From CAVUCE01 sp963739985 (GTDB lineage: Bacteria; Bacteroidota; Ignavibacteria; Ignavibacteriales; Ignavibacteriaceae), in contig CAVUCE010000005.1 in the NCBI GenBank assembly GCA_963739985.1, forward strand, positions 1 through 64,000: a stretch of 64,000 nt of DNA, written 5' to 3'. The notes beneath the pieces were generated by a model. That model was given only the letters and a program-made list of their open reading frames with translations. It made no database searches and was not told the origin of the DNA. Positions within the stretch are counted from its first letter, which is position 1; each line of letters begins with the position of its first letter. A program made the translations under genes and the position numbers. Below, piece after piece: positions 7,911 to 17,337 of the stretch.

Positions 7911-8705
7911 TTAATTAAAATACTTTTTTAAGAATTCGGAAATCTTTTCGCTAATAAAACCCGGATTTTCAATTGGGGTCATATGTGCAGCATCCGGAAC
8001 GACATAAAACTCAGATCCTATAATTTTATCCGCAGCGTCTTTCATAATTTGCGGAGTTGTGGATTTATCAAATTCTCCGCAGAGTAAGAGAGTTGGAATC
8101 TTTATTTTCGGAAGAAACGCTTCAGTATCTTTTCTGGATGCCATTGCAAGTAGACATCCTTTAACTCCGCGCGGATCAAACTTAGATGATCTTTCCACAA
8201 TATCATTAAACGTGTCTTTCATTGTTTCTAAAGATTTTTCGGCAAATGTATTTTTAATGAACTCAGAAACAAAAGCATTTAGTCCTTCTTCATCAATTTT
8301 TTTAATGCTTTCGGCACGTTTTAATTTTATTTCATCATTATCTGCGGAAGGTTTTGAATCGCAAATTACTGCCGCGCGAAATTCCTTTTCCATTCTTTCT
8401 AGAGCTCTGAATGTTATATATCCACCCATCGATAAACCGCAAATTATTGGTTTGTCTAATTCCAATTCGTCAATTATTAATTTTAGATCATCAACAAACG
8501 CTTCAATTGTATATTGTCCATCTCCAACTTCAGATTCACCCAAACCGCGGATATCATATGTAACACAAAAATAATTGTTTTTTAATTTTTCAATTACCCT
8601 TGCCCACATTGTATGATCATAAGGGAAACCGTGAACGAAAATAATTGGGAAATTATTCTTGTTTCCCTCTTGATAAATTTTCAAAATATCTTTTATTGAA
8701 CGCAT
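7911..8705 (-). CDS. Alpha/beta-hydrolase fold protein
   Basis: A 264-residue soluble hydrolase of the alpha/beta-hydrolase superfamily, most like the 3-oxoadipate enol-lactonase/esterase group. The oxyanion-hole motif is FVHGFPYDHTMW (from about 23). The nucleophile elbow is GLSMGGY with S92, the acid is D213 (CGEFDKSTTP) and the catalytic histidine is H241 (DAAHMTPIE). It has no signal peptide. No catabolic operon surrounds it, so the substrate is unknown; an enol-lactonase role should not be assumed. It stands alone between the aminotransferase unit and a divergently transcribed DUF3078 gene. Confidence 0.85.
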   Translation of the reverse strand: MRSIKDILKIYQEGNKNNFPIIFVHGFPYDHTMWARVIEKLKNNYFCVTYDIRGLGESEVGDGQYTIEAFVDDLKLIIDELELDKPIICGLSMGGYITFRALERMEKEFRAAVICDSKPSADNDEIKLKRAESIKKIDEEGLNAFVSEFIKNTFAEKSLETMKDTFNDIVERSSKFDPRGVKGCLLAMASRKDTEAFLPKIKIPTLLLCGEFDKSTTPQIMKDAADKIIGSEFYVVPDAAHMTPIENPGFISEKISEFLKKYFN

Positions 8706-8759
8706 ATTTTTACCATTAAATTTATACTAAAAATGTGATTATAAAATAAGGAATAAAGG

Positions 8760-9617
8760 ATGAAAAATAAATTCTGGGTGTTTCTGATTATCGTAACCAT
8801 TTCATCTGTTACATTGATTGCAAAAAATAATACTAAAGATACATTAAAAGTTACCGGCTGGTATCCGAAAGCTGTGGCAGGAATAAATGTTAGTCAACTT
8901 GCATTAAGTAATTGGACCCAGGGCGGGGATAATTCTTTAACATGGGCAGTAACTTTTAACGGCGGAATTAAATATTTCTCACCAAAATGGGAAGTTAAAA
9001 ATCATCTAAAAGCCGCTTTCGGTAGATCAAGACTAGGCGGACAGGATTTTAGAACAAACGAGAACGAACTTTTTCTGGAAAATATTCTTTCAAGGCATTA
9101 CGGCTGGGCGGTTGATCCGTTTATTAGTAATAGCATAAGAACATCAATTACTACCGGATTTAATTATAAAAAAGATCCGCCTGAAAAAATTGCGGATTTT
9201 TTTGATCCAGGTTATGTAACTCAATCGCTCGGTTTCACTTACGATAAGCTTGCAGAGTTTAAAACTCGCCTGGGATTGGCGGTTCAAGAAGTATTTACAA
9301 ATAAATATCGCCAATACTCAAACGACTCAACAACTTCTAAACAGGAAGCATTCAAGCTTGACACTGGAGTAGAATCTGTTACTTCCGGGCATTTTGAAAT
9401 TGCTGAGAATATGAAATTAAAAAGCAGCTTAAGATTATTTACCAGATTCGAAAGCTTAAATGTTTGGGATGTAAGGTGGGATAATACTTTGATAGCAAAA
9501 GTAAATTCTTTCCTTCATGTAAATCTTTCGTATTTGGTCGTTTATCAAAAAGATCAATCGCCAGATACACAAATGAAAGAAGCTTTACAACTTGGTTTTG
9601 TTTATAATATTCTGTAA
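8760..9617 (+). CDS. DUF3078 outer-membrane beta-barrel protein
   Basis: A 285-residue secreted protein with an N-terminal signal segment (about 1-21). The conserved DUF3078 opening is GINVSQLALSNWTQGGDNSL. The rest is made of alternating amphipathic beta-strands (for example LKAAFGRSRLG, LRLFTRFESLN) and it ends in a hydrophobic strand (LGFVYNIL), as expected for an outer-membrane barrel. DUF3078 proteins are common in Bacteroidota and have no assigned function. The intergenic space before glgA is 82 bp, so joint transcription is possible but not implied by function. Confidence 0.8.
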   Translation: MKNKFWVFLIIVTISSVTLIAKNNTKDTLKVTGWYPKAVAGINVSQLALSNWTQGGDNSLTWAVTFNGGIKYFSPKWEVKNHLKAAFGRSRLGGQDFRTNENELFLENILSRHYGWAVDPFISNSIRTSITTGFNYKKDPPEKIADFFDPGYVTQSLGFTYDKLAEFKTRLGLAVQEVFTNKYRQYSNDSTTSKQEAFKLDTGVESVTSGHFEIAENMKLKSSLRLFTRFESLNVWDVRWDNTLIAKVNSFLHVNLSYLVVYQKDQSPDTQMKEALQLGFVYNIL

Positions 9618-9699
9618 AAAGTTATCTTTATTTAATCAATTTATTATATTAAAGAATAATTGCGGTCCATAAAATAAATTAAATATAAAAGTGAAGTTT

Positions 9700-11166
9700 A
9701 TGAAAGTTGCTTTTATTGCATCCGAAATATTTCCTTATGCAAAAACCGGCGGACTTGCCGATGTTGCAGGTTCATTGCCCAAATCATTAGAGAAGCTTGG
9801 CTGTGAAGTTAAACTTTTTATGCCAAAATATTATTCAATCAACGATTCTAAATATGGATTGCACTATAATTGGGATATTGGCGAAATTGTAGTTAGAGTT
9901 GGCGACCATCTTAGACCGGTTTACCTTCATCAATCTAAATTACAAGGTTCTAATGTGGAGGTTATTTTCATTGATTGTCCGCATTATTTTTACAGAAAAA
10001 CTATTTATACAGAAGGTGATTTTGAAGGAGAAAGTTTTATACTTTTTGTAAAAGCCGTTTTAGAATCTATGCAGAGCATGAAATGGACACCTGATGTAAT
10101 CCATTGTAATGATTGGCAAACAGGTGTACTTCCTCTCTATCTGAAAGCAAATTATTCCTGGGATAAAATGTTTGAAAAAACTGCAACTCTCTTCACCATT
10201 CACAATATTGGTTATCAGGGAAGATTTTCGAAAAATTTAATTAAAACAGCGGAAGTTGATGAAAAATATTTTTACCCAACAGGACCAACAGAATATGACG
10301 GCGATTTTTCTTTTATGAAAACAGCTTTAAGCTTTTCTGATATTATAACTACGGTTAGTAAATCCTATGCAAATGAAATATTAACGCCTGAATATGGTTC
10401 AGGTATGGAAGGAGTTTTAAACAAACGCAAAAATGATTTATATGGAATTTTAAACGGCATAGATTATTCAAATTGGGATCAGGAAAAAGATATTTTTATT
10501 CCGCATCATTATTCCCCGATTGATTTAACAGGTAAGAAGAAAAATAAAGAATTTTTACTAAAACAATTCAGGTTAAATTCTTCAAAAGATGTTCCTTTAA
10601 TCGGCATTATTTCCCGCATGGCTATTCAGAAGGGTTTTGATATTTTTGCAGGAGCGGTAAAAGATTTAATGAAGATGGACGTAAACTGGATAATATTGGG
10701 AAGCGGTGAAGAAATTTATGAAGAAATGTTTCATCAACTTGCTCAAAAATATCCTAAAAAAGTAGCTGTTCATATTGGGTTTAATAACGAACTTTCGCAT
10801 TTAATTGAAGCTGCGGCTGATATGTTTTTAATGCCTTCTAAATATGAACCGTGCGGTTTAAATCAAATATACAGCCTTAAATACGGAACCGTTCCTATTG
10901 TTAGAAAAACCGGCGGTTTAGCTGATACGGTTAGGGATTGGGATGAATATAGTTATAAAAATGATTTTTCGGGAAATGGATTTTCATTTAATGATTATTC
11001 AAGTTATGCTTTGACAACTTCCGTTGAAAGAGCTGCAAAATATTATAAAGACAAAACTACATGGTCCAAAATTCAACAAAACGGAATGGAAGAGAATTTT
11101 TCTTGGGAAGTCTCTGCTGAAGAATATTTAGATTTATACCATATAGCCATTGAAAAAAGAAAGTAA
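9700..11166 (+). CDS. glgA: Glycogen synthase (ADP-glucose type)
   Basis: Transfers glucose from ADP-glucose to alpha-1,4-glucan. This is a two-domain GT5 (GT-B fold) enzyme of 488 residues. The N-terminal signature is ASEIFPYAKTGGLADV, which contains the ADP-glucose-binding KTGGL. The C-terminal GT1-like half contains IGIISRMAIQKGFD and the nucleotide-binding PSKYEPCGLNQIYSLKYG followed by KTGGLADTV. A GTG at 9691 is in frame, but the ATG at 9700 gives the standard GlgA start (MKVAFIASE), so I use it. No other glycogen genes are adjacent. Confidence 0.95.
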   Translation: MKVAFIASEIFPYAKTGGLADVAGSLPKSLEKLGCEVKLFMPKYYSINDSKYGLHYNWDIGEIVVRVGDHLRPVYLHQSKLQGSNVEVIFIDCPHYFYRKTIYTEGDFEGESFILFVKAVLESMQSMKWTPDVIHCNDWQTGVLPLYLKANYSWDKMFEKTATLFTIHNIGYQGRFSKNLIKTAEVDEKYFYPTGPTEYDGDFSFMKTALSFSDIITTVSKSYANEILTPEYGSGMEGVLNKRKNDLYGILNGIDYSNWDQEKDIFIPHHYSPIDLTGKKKNKEFLLKQFRLNSSKDVPLIGIISRMAIQKGFDIFAGAVKDLMKMDVNWIILGSGEEIYEEMFHQLAQKYPKKVAVHIGFNNELSHLIEAAADMFLMPSKYEPCGLNQIYSLKYGTVPIVRKTGGLADTVRDWDEYSYKNDFSGNGFSFNDYSSYALTTSVERAAKYYKDKTTWSKIQQNGMEENFSWEVSAEEYLDLYHIAIEKRK

Positions 11167-11288
11167 ACAAGTTCACAAGCATTCGCCATTTTTTTACAAT
11201 CTCAACAATATATAATATAATTCAAAAACACAGACCTCTGTGATTTTCCTATTAATTTTTATCGTGAAATATTTATAAAATTGCCATC

Positions 11289-11681
11289 ATGAAAAAATTA
11301 GATTTCAATCCTCATAAATCAAAAGAAGCATTTAGGAATAATTATAAACTACACGATTTTGCGGAGGTTTACGGTAAGAATTTATTAATTCAGTGGGGAT
11401 TTACTTTTCATGAGTTCGGCAAAGATAAGCGATATGAAAAAGTTTGGGAAAAAGGTCAAGATAAACCGGATTTGATAATTGAGTATAAAGGCAAAAAGGC
11501 TTTGTTAGATTGGAAAGGTAAACATAAAAATGTTTGGCTTGTAAACAAACGTGCCGTCGATTCTTATTTTGTTTGGAGAGAAAAATTGAAAATACCGGTA
11601 TTTGTTTGTTTTGCTGTGTTAGATGAACAGGTAGTTTGTTGGAATTTAAATTTACGTGTCTTGGAAAACATACTTATATAG
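11289..11681 (+). CDS. PD-(D/E)XK nuclease-like protein, apparently shortened by a frameshift
   Basis: A 130-residue protein of unknown role. The central stretch KPDLIIEYKGKKALLDWKGK fits the PD-(D/E)XK nuclease core (acidic residue, spacer, D-x-K), as in Holliday-junction resolvase or restriction-type folds. The C-terminus looks abnormal: after VVCWNL the frame runs into a stop at 11681. A second frame stays open across this point and continues with protein-like sequence to 11776. An indel near 11640-11665 probably broke a protein of about 160 residues. It could be a real mutation or a sequence error. Confidence 0.55.
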   Translation: MKKLDFNPHKSKEAFRNNYKLHDFAEVYGKNLLIQWGFTFHEFGKDKRYEKVWEKGQDKPDLIIEYKGKKALLDWKGKHKNVWLVNKRAVDSYFVWREKLKIPVFVCFAVLDEQVVCWNLNLRVLENILI

Positions 11682-11776
11682 AATCCAATCAAAAAGAATG
11701 GGATAAAAACAAAACCGTTGAATTCGAAATGGATATTCCCGATTTTACAAAAGGAAATATATTAATGTTTTTATGA
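11648..11776 (+). pseudogene. Out-of-frame 3' end of the nuclease-like gene
   Basis: Read in the other forward frame, this stretch gives KFTCLGKHTYIESNQKEW followed by DKNKTVEFEMDIPDFTKG and ends at a TGA (11774-11776). The sequence looks like a normal protein C-terminus and has no start codon of its own. It is best explained as the displaced end of the preceding gene. Confidence 0.55.
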
Positions 11777-11849
11777 TTTTGTTTTAAAGACCTGCAACCT
11801 TATTTTCAATAATTATTATTAAAACAACGATTCAATAAATGAATAAAAT

Positions 11850-12389
11850 ATGAACGAAGATATAAAAATAGAATTCGAACATATTTTCCGAACCTCAAAT
11901 TCACCGGATATTCTTTTTGATACTTTCCGCGTTGCACTTAACAATGATATAACAGATCCCGAAACCTACAAAATACTTCTAAGGAACAAAGCTCTTTCGG
12001 TAGACGAAATTTCAATGTTTGCCGACACGGTTTGCAATAAATATCCTACAACATCTTACAGTATTTATTTTTGTGTGGGTCAACTTTTGGAATCGATTTC
12101 TGTTTATGGGAAACATAATGAACGCGCATTTAATTTTTTTAAGAAAGCTGCTGTTTCAGATCTAAAAAACCATACACCTTATATTTCAATTGCAAGACTT
12201 TATAACCCTGAATTAAATGTGCCTAGTTTTGAAGATATAGTGGAATTTATTCATGATGGTTTAACATTGGTTGAAGAGAAAAGTAAACTATATTTTACGC
12301 TAGCCAATTTATATAAAACAACAGGAGATGGAGATAAGGAAAGATTGTATTTTCGACTTGCCGAACAGTATCAGCATGAAGGAAGATAA
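11850..12389 (+). CDS. Hypothetical protein with TPR-like helical repeats
   Basis: A 179-residue soluble protein that I do not recognise. It is predicted to be almost entirely helical. The C-terminal half has tetratricopeptide-like spacing: RAFNFFKKAAVSDLKNHTPY, then SIARLYNPEL and LYFTLANLYKTTGDGDKERL. Such repeats usually mediate protein-protein contacts. There is no signal peptide or membrane segment. It is convergent with the patatin-OMP85 gene, with only 12 bases between the stops. Confidence 0.6.
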   Translation: MNEDIKIEFEHIFRTSNSPDILFDTFRVALNNDITDPETYKILLRNKALSVDEISMFADTVCNKYPTTSYSIYFCVGQLLESISVYGKHNERAFNFFKKAAVSDLKNHTPYISIARLYNPELNVPSFEDIVEFIHDGLTLVEEKSKLYFTLANLYKTTGDGDKERLYFRLAEQYQHEGR

Positions 12390-12401
12390 ACTCATCCGGT
12401 A

Positions 12402-15110
12402 CTAATAATAATAACCGATTGAGAAATAAAAGAAAATGTCTCCCAAGCTAATTGGATTTCCCGGTAAATTTTTAACAAATAAAAAGCTTCTGCCTACGGA
12501 AAAATCCGCCGGTCCAATTGGAGTGTCGAATGAAATAGAAGTACCAATACCATGTCTCAAATCTTTAAATCGAATTTCCTCCTGCTCGGGCCAAGCAAAA
12601 CCAACATCGTATCTTAGTTTCAAGTAAGTATCAAAGAAAATTTCGAATGGTAATTTATAACGATATTCTAATGAAGCTAAAAAGATTTGTCGTCCCCTAA
12701 ATTCATTGTCACGCATTCCAAAAAAAGAATTTTGTCCGCCTAATGAAAAGGCTTCGCTTATCGGAAGAGTTTTATCGGCAAAACCCAACATTAGTCTTGG
12801 TGAAATTGTATGAGCGCCGCTGATGGTGAAATAATTTTTATAGTCAAAAGAAACTTTTGTATATCCTATATCTCCTCCCAAAACTGATTGAGCAGTTTCG
12901 TAGGAAGCTTTTAAATATATACCTTTAGTTGGATACGGATATTTGTTTTGAGTATCTATTGTTGAACTTCCGCTTAAACTAAATATTGATAAACTATACG
13001 GATCAATCGGTTGGTTATTCAAATTCTTTACTTTATCAACCTGATATTTACCCTGGAAAATTACATTCCCAAATCTTTTAACCTGCATTCCAACAGCAAT
13101 AGATCCGCCGTAATAAATTTGTCTGTACTCGCCGTATTCTTCTCTGGTAAATCTTTTTGTATTATTTGTTGTAACATCACGATAAGCATAAACAGAGTTA
13201 AATTTATAAAAGCCGTTTATTTTATATGTAAGATAAGTATCAAATATTCTATTTGATTTATGTTCTAATATATATGCCCGATTTCTGACTCCGCCGAAAA
13301 GCAATATGCCCAATTCAGTTCCGCTTCCAAGTAAATTTTCGTCTCTAATATCAAAGCTGAATTGCGCTTTGTCTTCATTATCTACTCTGAAACCAAGCCG
13401 AAGTAAACTAGATGTTTTTTCACTTACATGAACAATAACATTGTTTTGATGATTTTCACTTTCAATATTTAGATAAATATCATCAAACAGATTTGTACTT
13501 CGTAAATTCACCAAAGCTTGCTGTGCTTCATCATATTTAAAGTAGCCTCCTTTTTGAAAAGGCAATTCCCTTGTTATTATTGTAGGATTGGTATATGTAT
13601 TTCCTTTAATGATAACATTGTTAATTTTGCCCTCGGATATATAAATACTCAAAGCTCCTGTTGTTGTATCAAATTTTGTAGATTCAATATCGGATAAGTT
13701 ATAACCGTAATCTCTATAAATATTTATAACTTTCAGCAAATATCTGAGTGTTTTCTCTCCGTCATAAGGTTTGTTTTTTAGAGGATATAATACCGAGTCT
13801 ATTTCTGTTTTCTTTAATAGGGAAACATTATTAACAATAATCCTTTTTATAATTTTATTAGTTTGTGCAAAGAATCTTACACTTGAATAATTATCAAACG
13901 ACTTAATTGAAACAGATAGATTCTTATAAATTCCTGATGATGCTATAGAATATAAATCCTCTAAAATTTCTATGTTAGAAACAGAATCTTGAAGTGAATA
14001 TTTTTGTAGATATGGAAGCTCGAAATCTTTAACACCAGAATTTATTAGTACATTATGAATATAAAATTTATCCACATCTAACTTTTTAATTAAGGTAGAA
14101 TCAATACCGTTTTTTATTTTTTTAAGAACAGGCACAGTGGCTGAATATCCCTTTTTAATTAATGATTCAACACTGTCAAAATTATCTGCGGGATAATCAT
14201 CAAGATCTGGAGTAATAATTATATTGGCATTTTTTAATTGAGATTCATTAAGTTTTTTCATCGGTATGCTAACCACCTGATCAGCGACTTGCCAGGGAAA
14301 TGTTAAATCATTTTCCGTATGAAGATCACTAGTAGAGTTAACCGCAATCACATAATTAGCACCTATATTTTTTGCTTGATCAACAGGAATATTTGCAACC
14401 AAACCACCATCTACTAATGTAACAGAATCAATTTTGACTGGAGAAAGCAGAAAAGAAACGCTGGAACTTGCTCTCATTGCATGGCTGAGTGAACCATGGT
14501 CTATTACGTATGGTTCACCGGTAACTAGGTTTGTGCATACCGCTCGATAGTTAACTCTTAATCCCGAAAAATATTTTATTACGTGAATCGGAGCTTTAAA
14601 TGTGAGGAGATTTAAATAATTAGAAAGTTTTTGTCCATTATTTATTGACGTTGGAATTATTGGTTTTAAACCATTTAATCTTAATGAAAAAACAGCCTTA
14701 TCTTCAGTGACCTTTTGATCTACAAAAAGCTCCCTTCTATTTGTTTCTCTATCGGAAGCAAGAATTGCTTCCCAGTCTGTTTCTCTAGCTATTGAATCCA
14801 TTTCTTCTGGACTATAACCGGAAGCATAAAGTCCGCCAATAATACTTCCCATACTAGTCCCAACGATAATATTATACTTAATTCCGGCATCTTTTAAAGC
14901 TTGAAGTACACCTATTTGCGAAAGACCTCTGGCACCGCCCCCACTTAAAGCAAGAGCAACTTGCGGCATTTTGGTTGGAATATTTTCTGTTAAGCCAAAG
15001 GGCAATTTTTTAGATTGGAAATTTACTGAGTAGTTATGGACTGTTTGTCCAAATGCTACAGAATATAAAATGAAGGAGAATATGAAAACTATTTTTTTAA
15101 AGTCTATCAT
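12402..15110 (-). CDS. Patatin-like phospholipase with POTRA and OMP85-type beta-barrel
   Basis: A secreted/outer-membrane protein of about 902 residues. After a signal peptide (about 1-22, ending AFGQ) comes a patatin domain. It has the oxyanion-hole motif SGGGARG (57-62), nucleophile GTSMG with S86, and the second dyad residue in VDGGLVANIP (D234). A POTRA-like segment follows (about 420-570), then a C-terminal BamA/TamA-like barrel of about 330 residues. This is the architecture of PlpD-type (type Vd) autotransporter-like patatins. An ATG nine codons upstream (15137) exists, but the start at 15110 places the signal peptide at the N-terminus. Confidence 0.88.
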   Translation of the reverse strand: MIDFKKIVFIFSFILYSVAFGQTVHNYSVNFQSKKLPFGLTENIPTKMPQVALALSGGGARGLSQIGVLQALKDAGIKYNIIVGTSMGSIIGGLYASGYSPEEMDSIARETDWEAILASDRETNRRELFVDQKVTEDKAVFSLRLNGLKPIIPTSINNGQKLSNYLNLLTFKAPIHVIKYFSGLRVNYRAVCTNLVTGEPYVIDHGSLSHAMRASSSVSFLLSPVKIDSVTLVDGGLVANIPVDQAKNIGANYVIAVNSTSDLHTENDLTFPWQVADQVVSIPMKKLNESQLKNANIIITPDLDDYPADNFDSVESLIKKGYSATVPVLKKIKNGIDSTLIKKLDVDKFYIHNVLINSGVKDFELPYLQKYSLQDSVSNIEILEDLYSIASSGIYKNLSVSIKSFDNYSSVRFFAQTNKIIKRIIVNNVSLLKKTEIDSVLYPLKNKPYDGEKTLRYLLKVINIYRDYGYNLSDIESTKFDTTTGALSIYISEGKINNVIIKGNTYTNPTIITRELPFQKGGYFKYDEAQQALVNLRSTNLFDDIYLNIESENHQNNVIVHVSEKTSSLLRLGFRVDNEDKAQFSFDIRDENLLGSGTELGILLFGGVRNRAYILEHKSNRIFDTYLTYKINGFYKFNSVYAYRDVTTNNTKRFTREEYGEYRQIYYGGSIAVGMQVKRFGNVIFQGKYQVDKVKNLNNQPIDPYSLSIFSLSGSSTIDTQNKYPYPTKGIYLKASYETAQSVLGGDIGYTKVSFDYKNYFTISGAHTISPRLMLGFADKTLPISEAFSLGGQNSFFGMRDNEFRGRQIFLASLEYRYKLPFEIFFDTYLKLRYDVGFAWPEQEEIRFKDLRHGIGTSISFDTPIGPADFSVGRSFLFVKNLPGNPISLGDIFFYFSIGYYY

Positions 15111-15120
15111 GCATGATACA

Positions 15121-15183
15121 TAAAATAAAAACGCCACTCACTTAAAAAATATATTTAACTAGTTAAAATAAAAGTGAGTGGCG
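15121..15183 (-). terminator. Rho-independent terminator after yidC, with nested palindrome
   Basis: Perfect 12-bp arms CGCCACTCACTT (15132-15143) and AAGTGAGTGGCG (15172-15183). Read on the minus strand, the stem is followed by a T-rich run. The 28-base loop contains a second perfect palindrome, TTTAACTAGTTAAA. Confidence 0.8.
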
Positions 15184-15223
15184 ATAATATCAATAAAATA
15201 TTTTTAATGACTTCGTTAATCCA

Positions 15224-17116
15224 TTATTTTCGTTTTTTCTGCTGAGTGTTTGCGTTTTTTTCAGCTGCTTCCATCATTTTTGCCATAAATCCTTTTTTCG
15301 TTTTAGGATTTTTAACCGGAACCAATTCCATTCCGTCATGCTGATGGTTTATAATATACTGCTGACCGATAGAGAAAACGTTAAACATCAAATAATATAA
15401 GTTCAAACCAGCAGGGAATCCCATAAACATAAGTGTTAACATAACCGGCATAACATACACCAGTGCTTGTTGTTTAGGATCTTTAACACTCATTTTTTGT
15501 TGAACAAAAGTAGCGATACCCATCAAAATTGCCAAGCCGCTGATTTCATTTACACCAAAAATTGGAAGTTTAAACGGTAAAGTAAATATTACATCAGGAC
15601 GTGAAAGATCCGTAATCCAAAACATAAATGGTTGTTGGCGTAATTCAATTGCAACCTTAAATAATCCCCAAAGCGCAATAAAAATAGGCATCTGGAGAAC
15701 AAGAGGTAAACATCCGCCCGCCGGATTAACTCCGTAAGTAGAGTACAATTTCATTGTCTCTTTGTTAACTTTTTGAGGATCGTCTTTAAATTTCTCTTTT
15801 AACTCAGCCATTTTTGGTTGAAGCATCTGCATTTTCTTCATCGATTGGTAGCTGGTTTTTGTAAGCGGATAAAGAATAAGTTTAATAATTAAAGAGAATA
15901 CTATTATTACCCAACCATAATTTGGAATAAAGATATGTAAAAAGTTAAACAGCGGTAACAGCACATATTCAGCAATAGGACGAACAATGAATTTTAATCC
16001 AAGGAAACTTCCGAATTCAACAATTTCTTCTAAATTGCGCCCATAAGATTTTAAGATATCATAGTCGGCAGGGCCGATATAAATATTAAATGATTTTGTT
16101 TGAAGATCTGTATTATTAAAAGGAACAATTAATCGAATATTGTAAAAAGCTCTTTCGCCTTCTTTGCCCTTGGCAACTTTTTTCCCTTCTATATAAGCAC
16201 CATCAACTTCTGATGGTTTATCAGGTGCTATTATAGCAGCAAAATATTTATTCCTAACAGCAATCCAATCTACTCTTCCGGTAAAATCTTTATCAACTTT
16301 TTCACCAACCTTAGATGCTTCAACAACAACATGATCTCCTCCGTAAAAAGCACTTGCATTGGAATAAGTGGCTTCATCAACTGAGTTTTCTTCAACAAAC
16401 CGAATACCGTTTCTCCAAAGAAAATCAAAATCGTTATTACTGATAACATTATTCATTCCGGCAAGTTCAACCTTGCAGCGCATGCTATATTTATCGCCGA
16501 AAAATACATATACCTTTCTTATATATTTTCCGGGCTCAGACTCATATGTGTAAGATATAACTAAAGAGTCTTTATTTGTAAGTTTATAATAATATTTTTT
16601 TGCATCGGATTTAAAATCTAATTGAGATGTGTTAACAGCTTTACCGTCGGAAGAAACGAAAGCAAGATCAGGACCGCTTCCTCCCATTGGATAGTTTATT
16701 AGCTGAACGTGAGTTTTATAAAATTTTGCTGAATCTCCGGAATCAACAGAAAACCAATTTTTATACTTTTTCAAAAAGTATTTTTTAATGTCACCGCCTT
16801 TACTAGTCAGTTCTAATTTTACCAAATCATTTTCAACGGTAATAATTTTTTCAGGTTTATCTGAGGCAGTAAAATATTTTCCATAATTTAAGCTATCGGA
16901 TTTTACTTCAGGCTGTGCTGCTTTTTTTTCTCTTTGTGCTTTTTGTTGGGCAACAAGTTTCAAAGAATCCTTAACTGCCTGTGCTGAATCTCCGGCTACA
17001 ATTGTAGAGTCACTTTTTCCTTTAACAGGCGGCTGAGGTTCCGGTGAATTCATATAAAGCCAAAAGACCAGAATTGCACCTATTAAAATAAAAGCTATTG
17101 TTGTCTGTTTATCCAT
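15224..17116 (-). CDS. yidC: Membrane protein insertase YidC
   Basis: Inserts membrane proteins into the cytoplasmic membrane, alone or with SecYEG. The 630-residue protein has the Gram-negative layout: N-terminal anchor (TIAFILIGAILVFWLYM, about 5-21), a large periplasmic beta-domain (about 60-350), and the conserved five-helix core (from about 370, with NYGWVIIVFSLIIKLILYPL and the PAGGCLPLVLQMPIFIALW hairpin). The tail is Lys-rich (KNANTQQKKRK), as in ribosome-binding YidC tails. It lies in the rpmH-rnpA-yidD-yidC order conserved beside bacterial origins, 11 bases after yidD. Confidence 0.97.
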   Translation of the reverse strand: MDKQTTIAFILIGAILVFWLYMNSPEPQPPVKGKSDSTIVAGDSAQAVKDSLKLVAQQKAQREKKAAQPEVKSDSLNYGKYFTASDKPEKIITVENDLVKLELTSKGGDIKKYFLKKYKNWFSVDSGDSAKFYKTHVQLINYPMGGSGPDLAFVSSDGKAVNTSQLDFKSDAKKYYYKLTNKDSLVISYTYESEPGKYIRKVYVFFGDKYSMRCKVELAGMNNVISNNDFDFLWRNGIRFVEENSVDEATYSNASAFYGGDHVVVEASKVGEKVDKDFTGRVDWIAVRNKYFAAIIAPDKPSEVDGAYIEGKKVAKGKEGERAFYNIRLIVPFNNTDLQTKSFNIYIGPADYDILKSYGRNLEEIVEFGSFLGLKFIVRPIAEYVLLPLFNFLHIFIPNYGWVIIVFSLIIKLILYPLTKTSYQSMKKMQMLQPKMAELKEKFKDDPQKVNKETMKLYSTYGVNPAGGCLPLVLQMPIFIALWGLFKVAIELRQQPFMFWITDLSRPDVIFTLPFKLPIFGVNEISGLAILMGIATFVQQKMSVKDPKQQALVYVMPVMLTLMFMGFPAGLNLYYLMFNVFSIGQQYIINHQHDGMELVPVKNPKTKKGFMAKMMEAAEKNANTQQKKRK

Positions 17117-17127
17117 TCAAAATTCCA

Positions 17128-17337
17128 TTATTCTACGGGGTCGTATCCCCCTTTATTAAAAGGATTACACCTTAATATCCGCCAAATTGATTTAAGTCCG
17201 CCTTTTAAAATTCCATATTTAGTAATTGCCTGAACTGCGTATTCAGAACATGTTGGATAAAAACGGCAAGAGGGCGGAAACATTGGAGATATAAATTTTT
17301 GGTAACCTCTAATTAGGAAAACAAAGATTCTCCTCAT
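17128..17337 (-). CDS. yidD: Membrane protein insertion efficiency factor YidD
   Basis: A 69-residue membrane-associated protein that assists YidC-dependent insertion. The family signature PPSCRFYPTCSEYAVQAITKYG is complete, as is the terminal GGYDPV. An N-terminal amphipathic helix (FLIRGYQKFISPMF) fits peripheral membrane attachment. The start overlaps the end of rnpA by 4 bases, which implies coupled translation. Confidence 0.96.
   Translation of the reverse strand: MRRIFVFLIRGYQKFISPMFPPSCRFYPTCSEYAVQAITKYGILKGGLKSIWRILRCNPFNKGGYDPVE

Noticed and set aside
8059..8574. 171-codon forward frame opposite the alpha/beta hydrolase gene
   Set aside because: The hydrolase on the minus strand has a full catalytic triad and family motifs; the forward frame is its antisense shadow, Ser-rich and without motifs.
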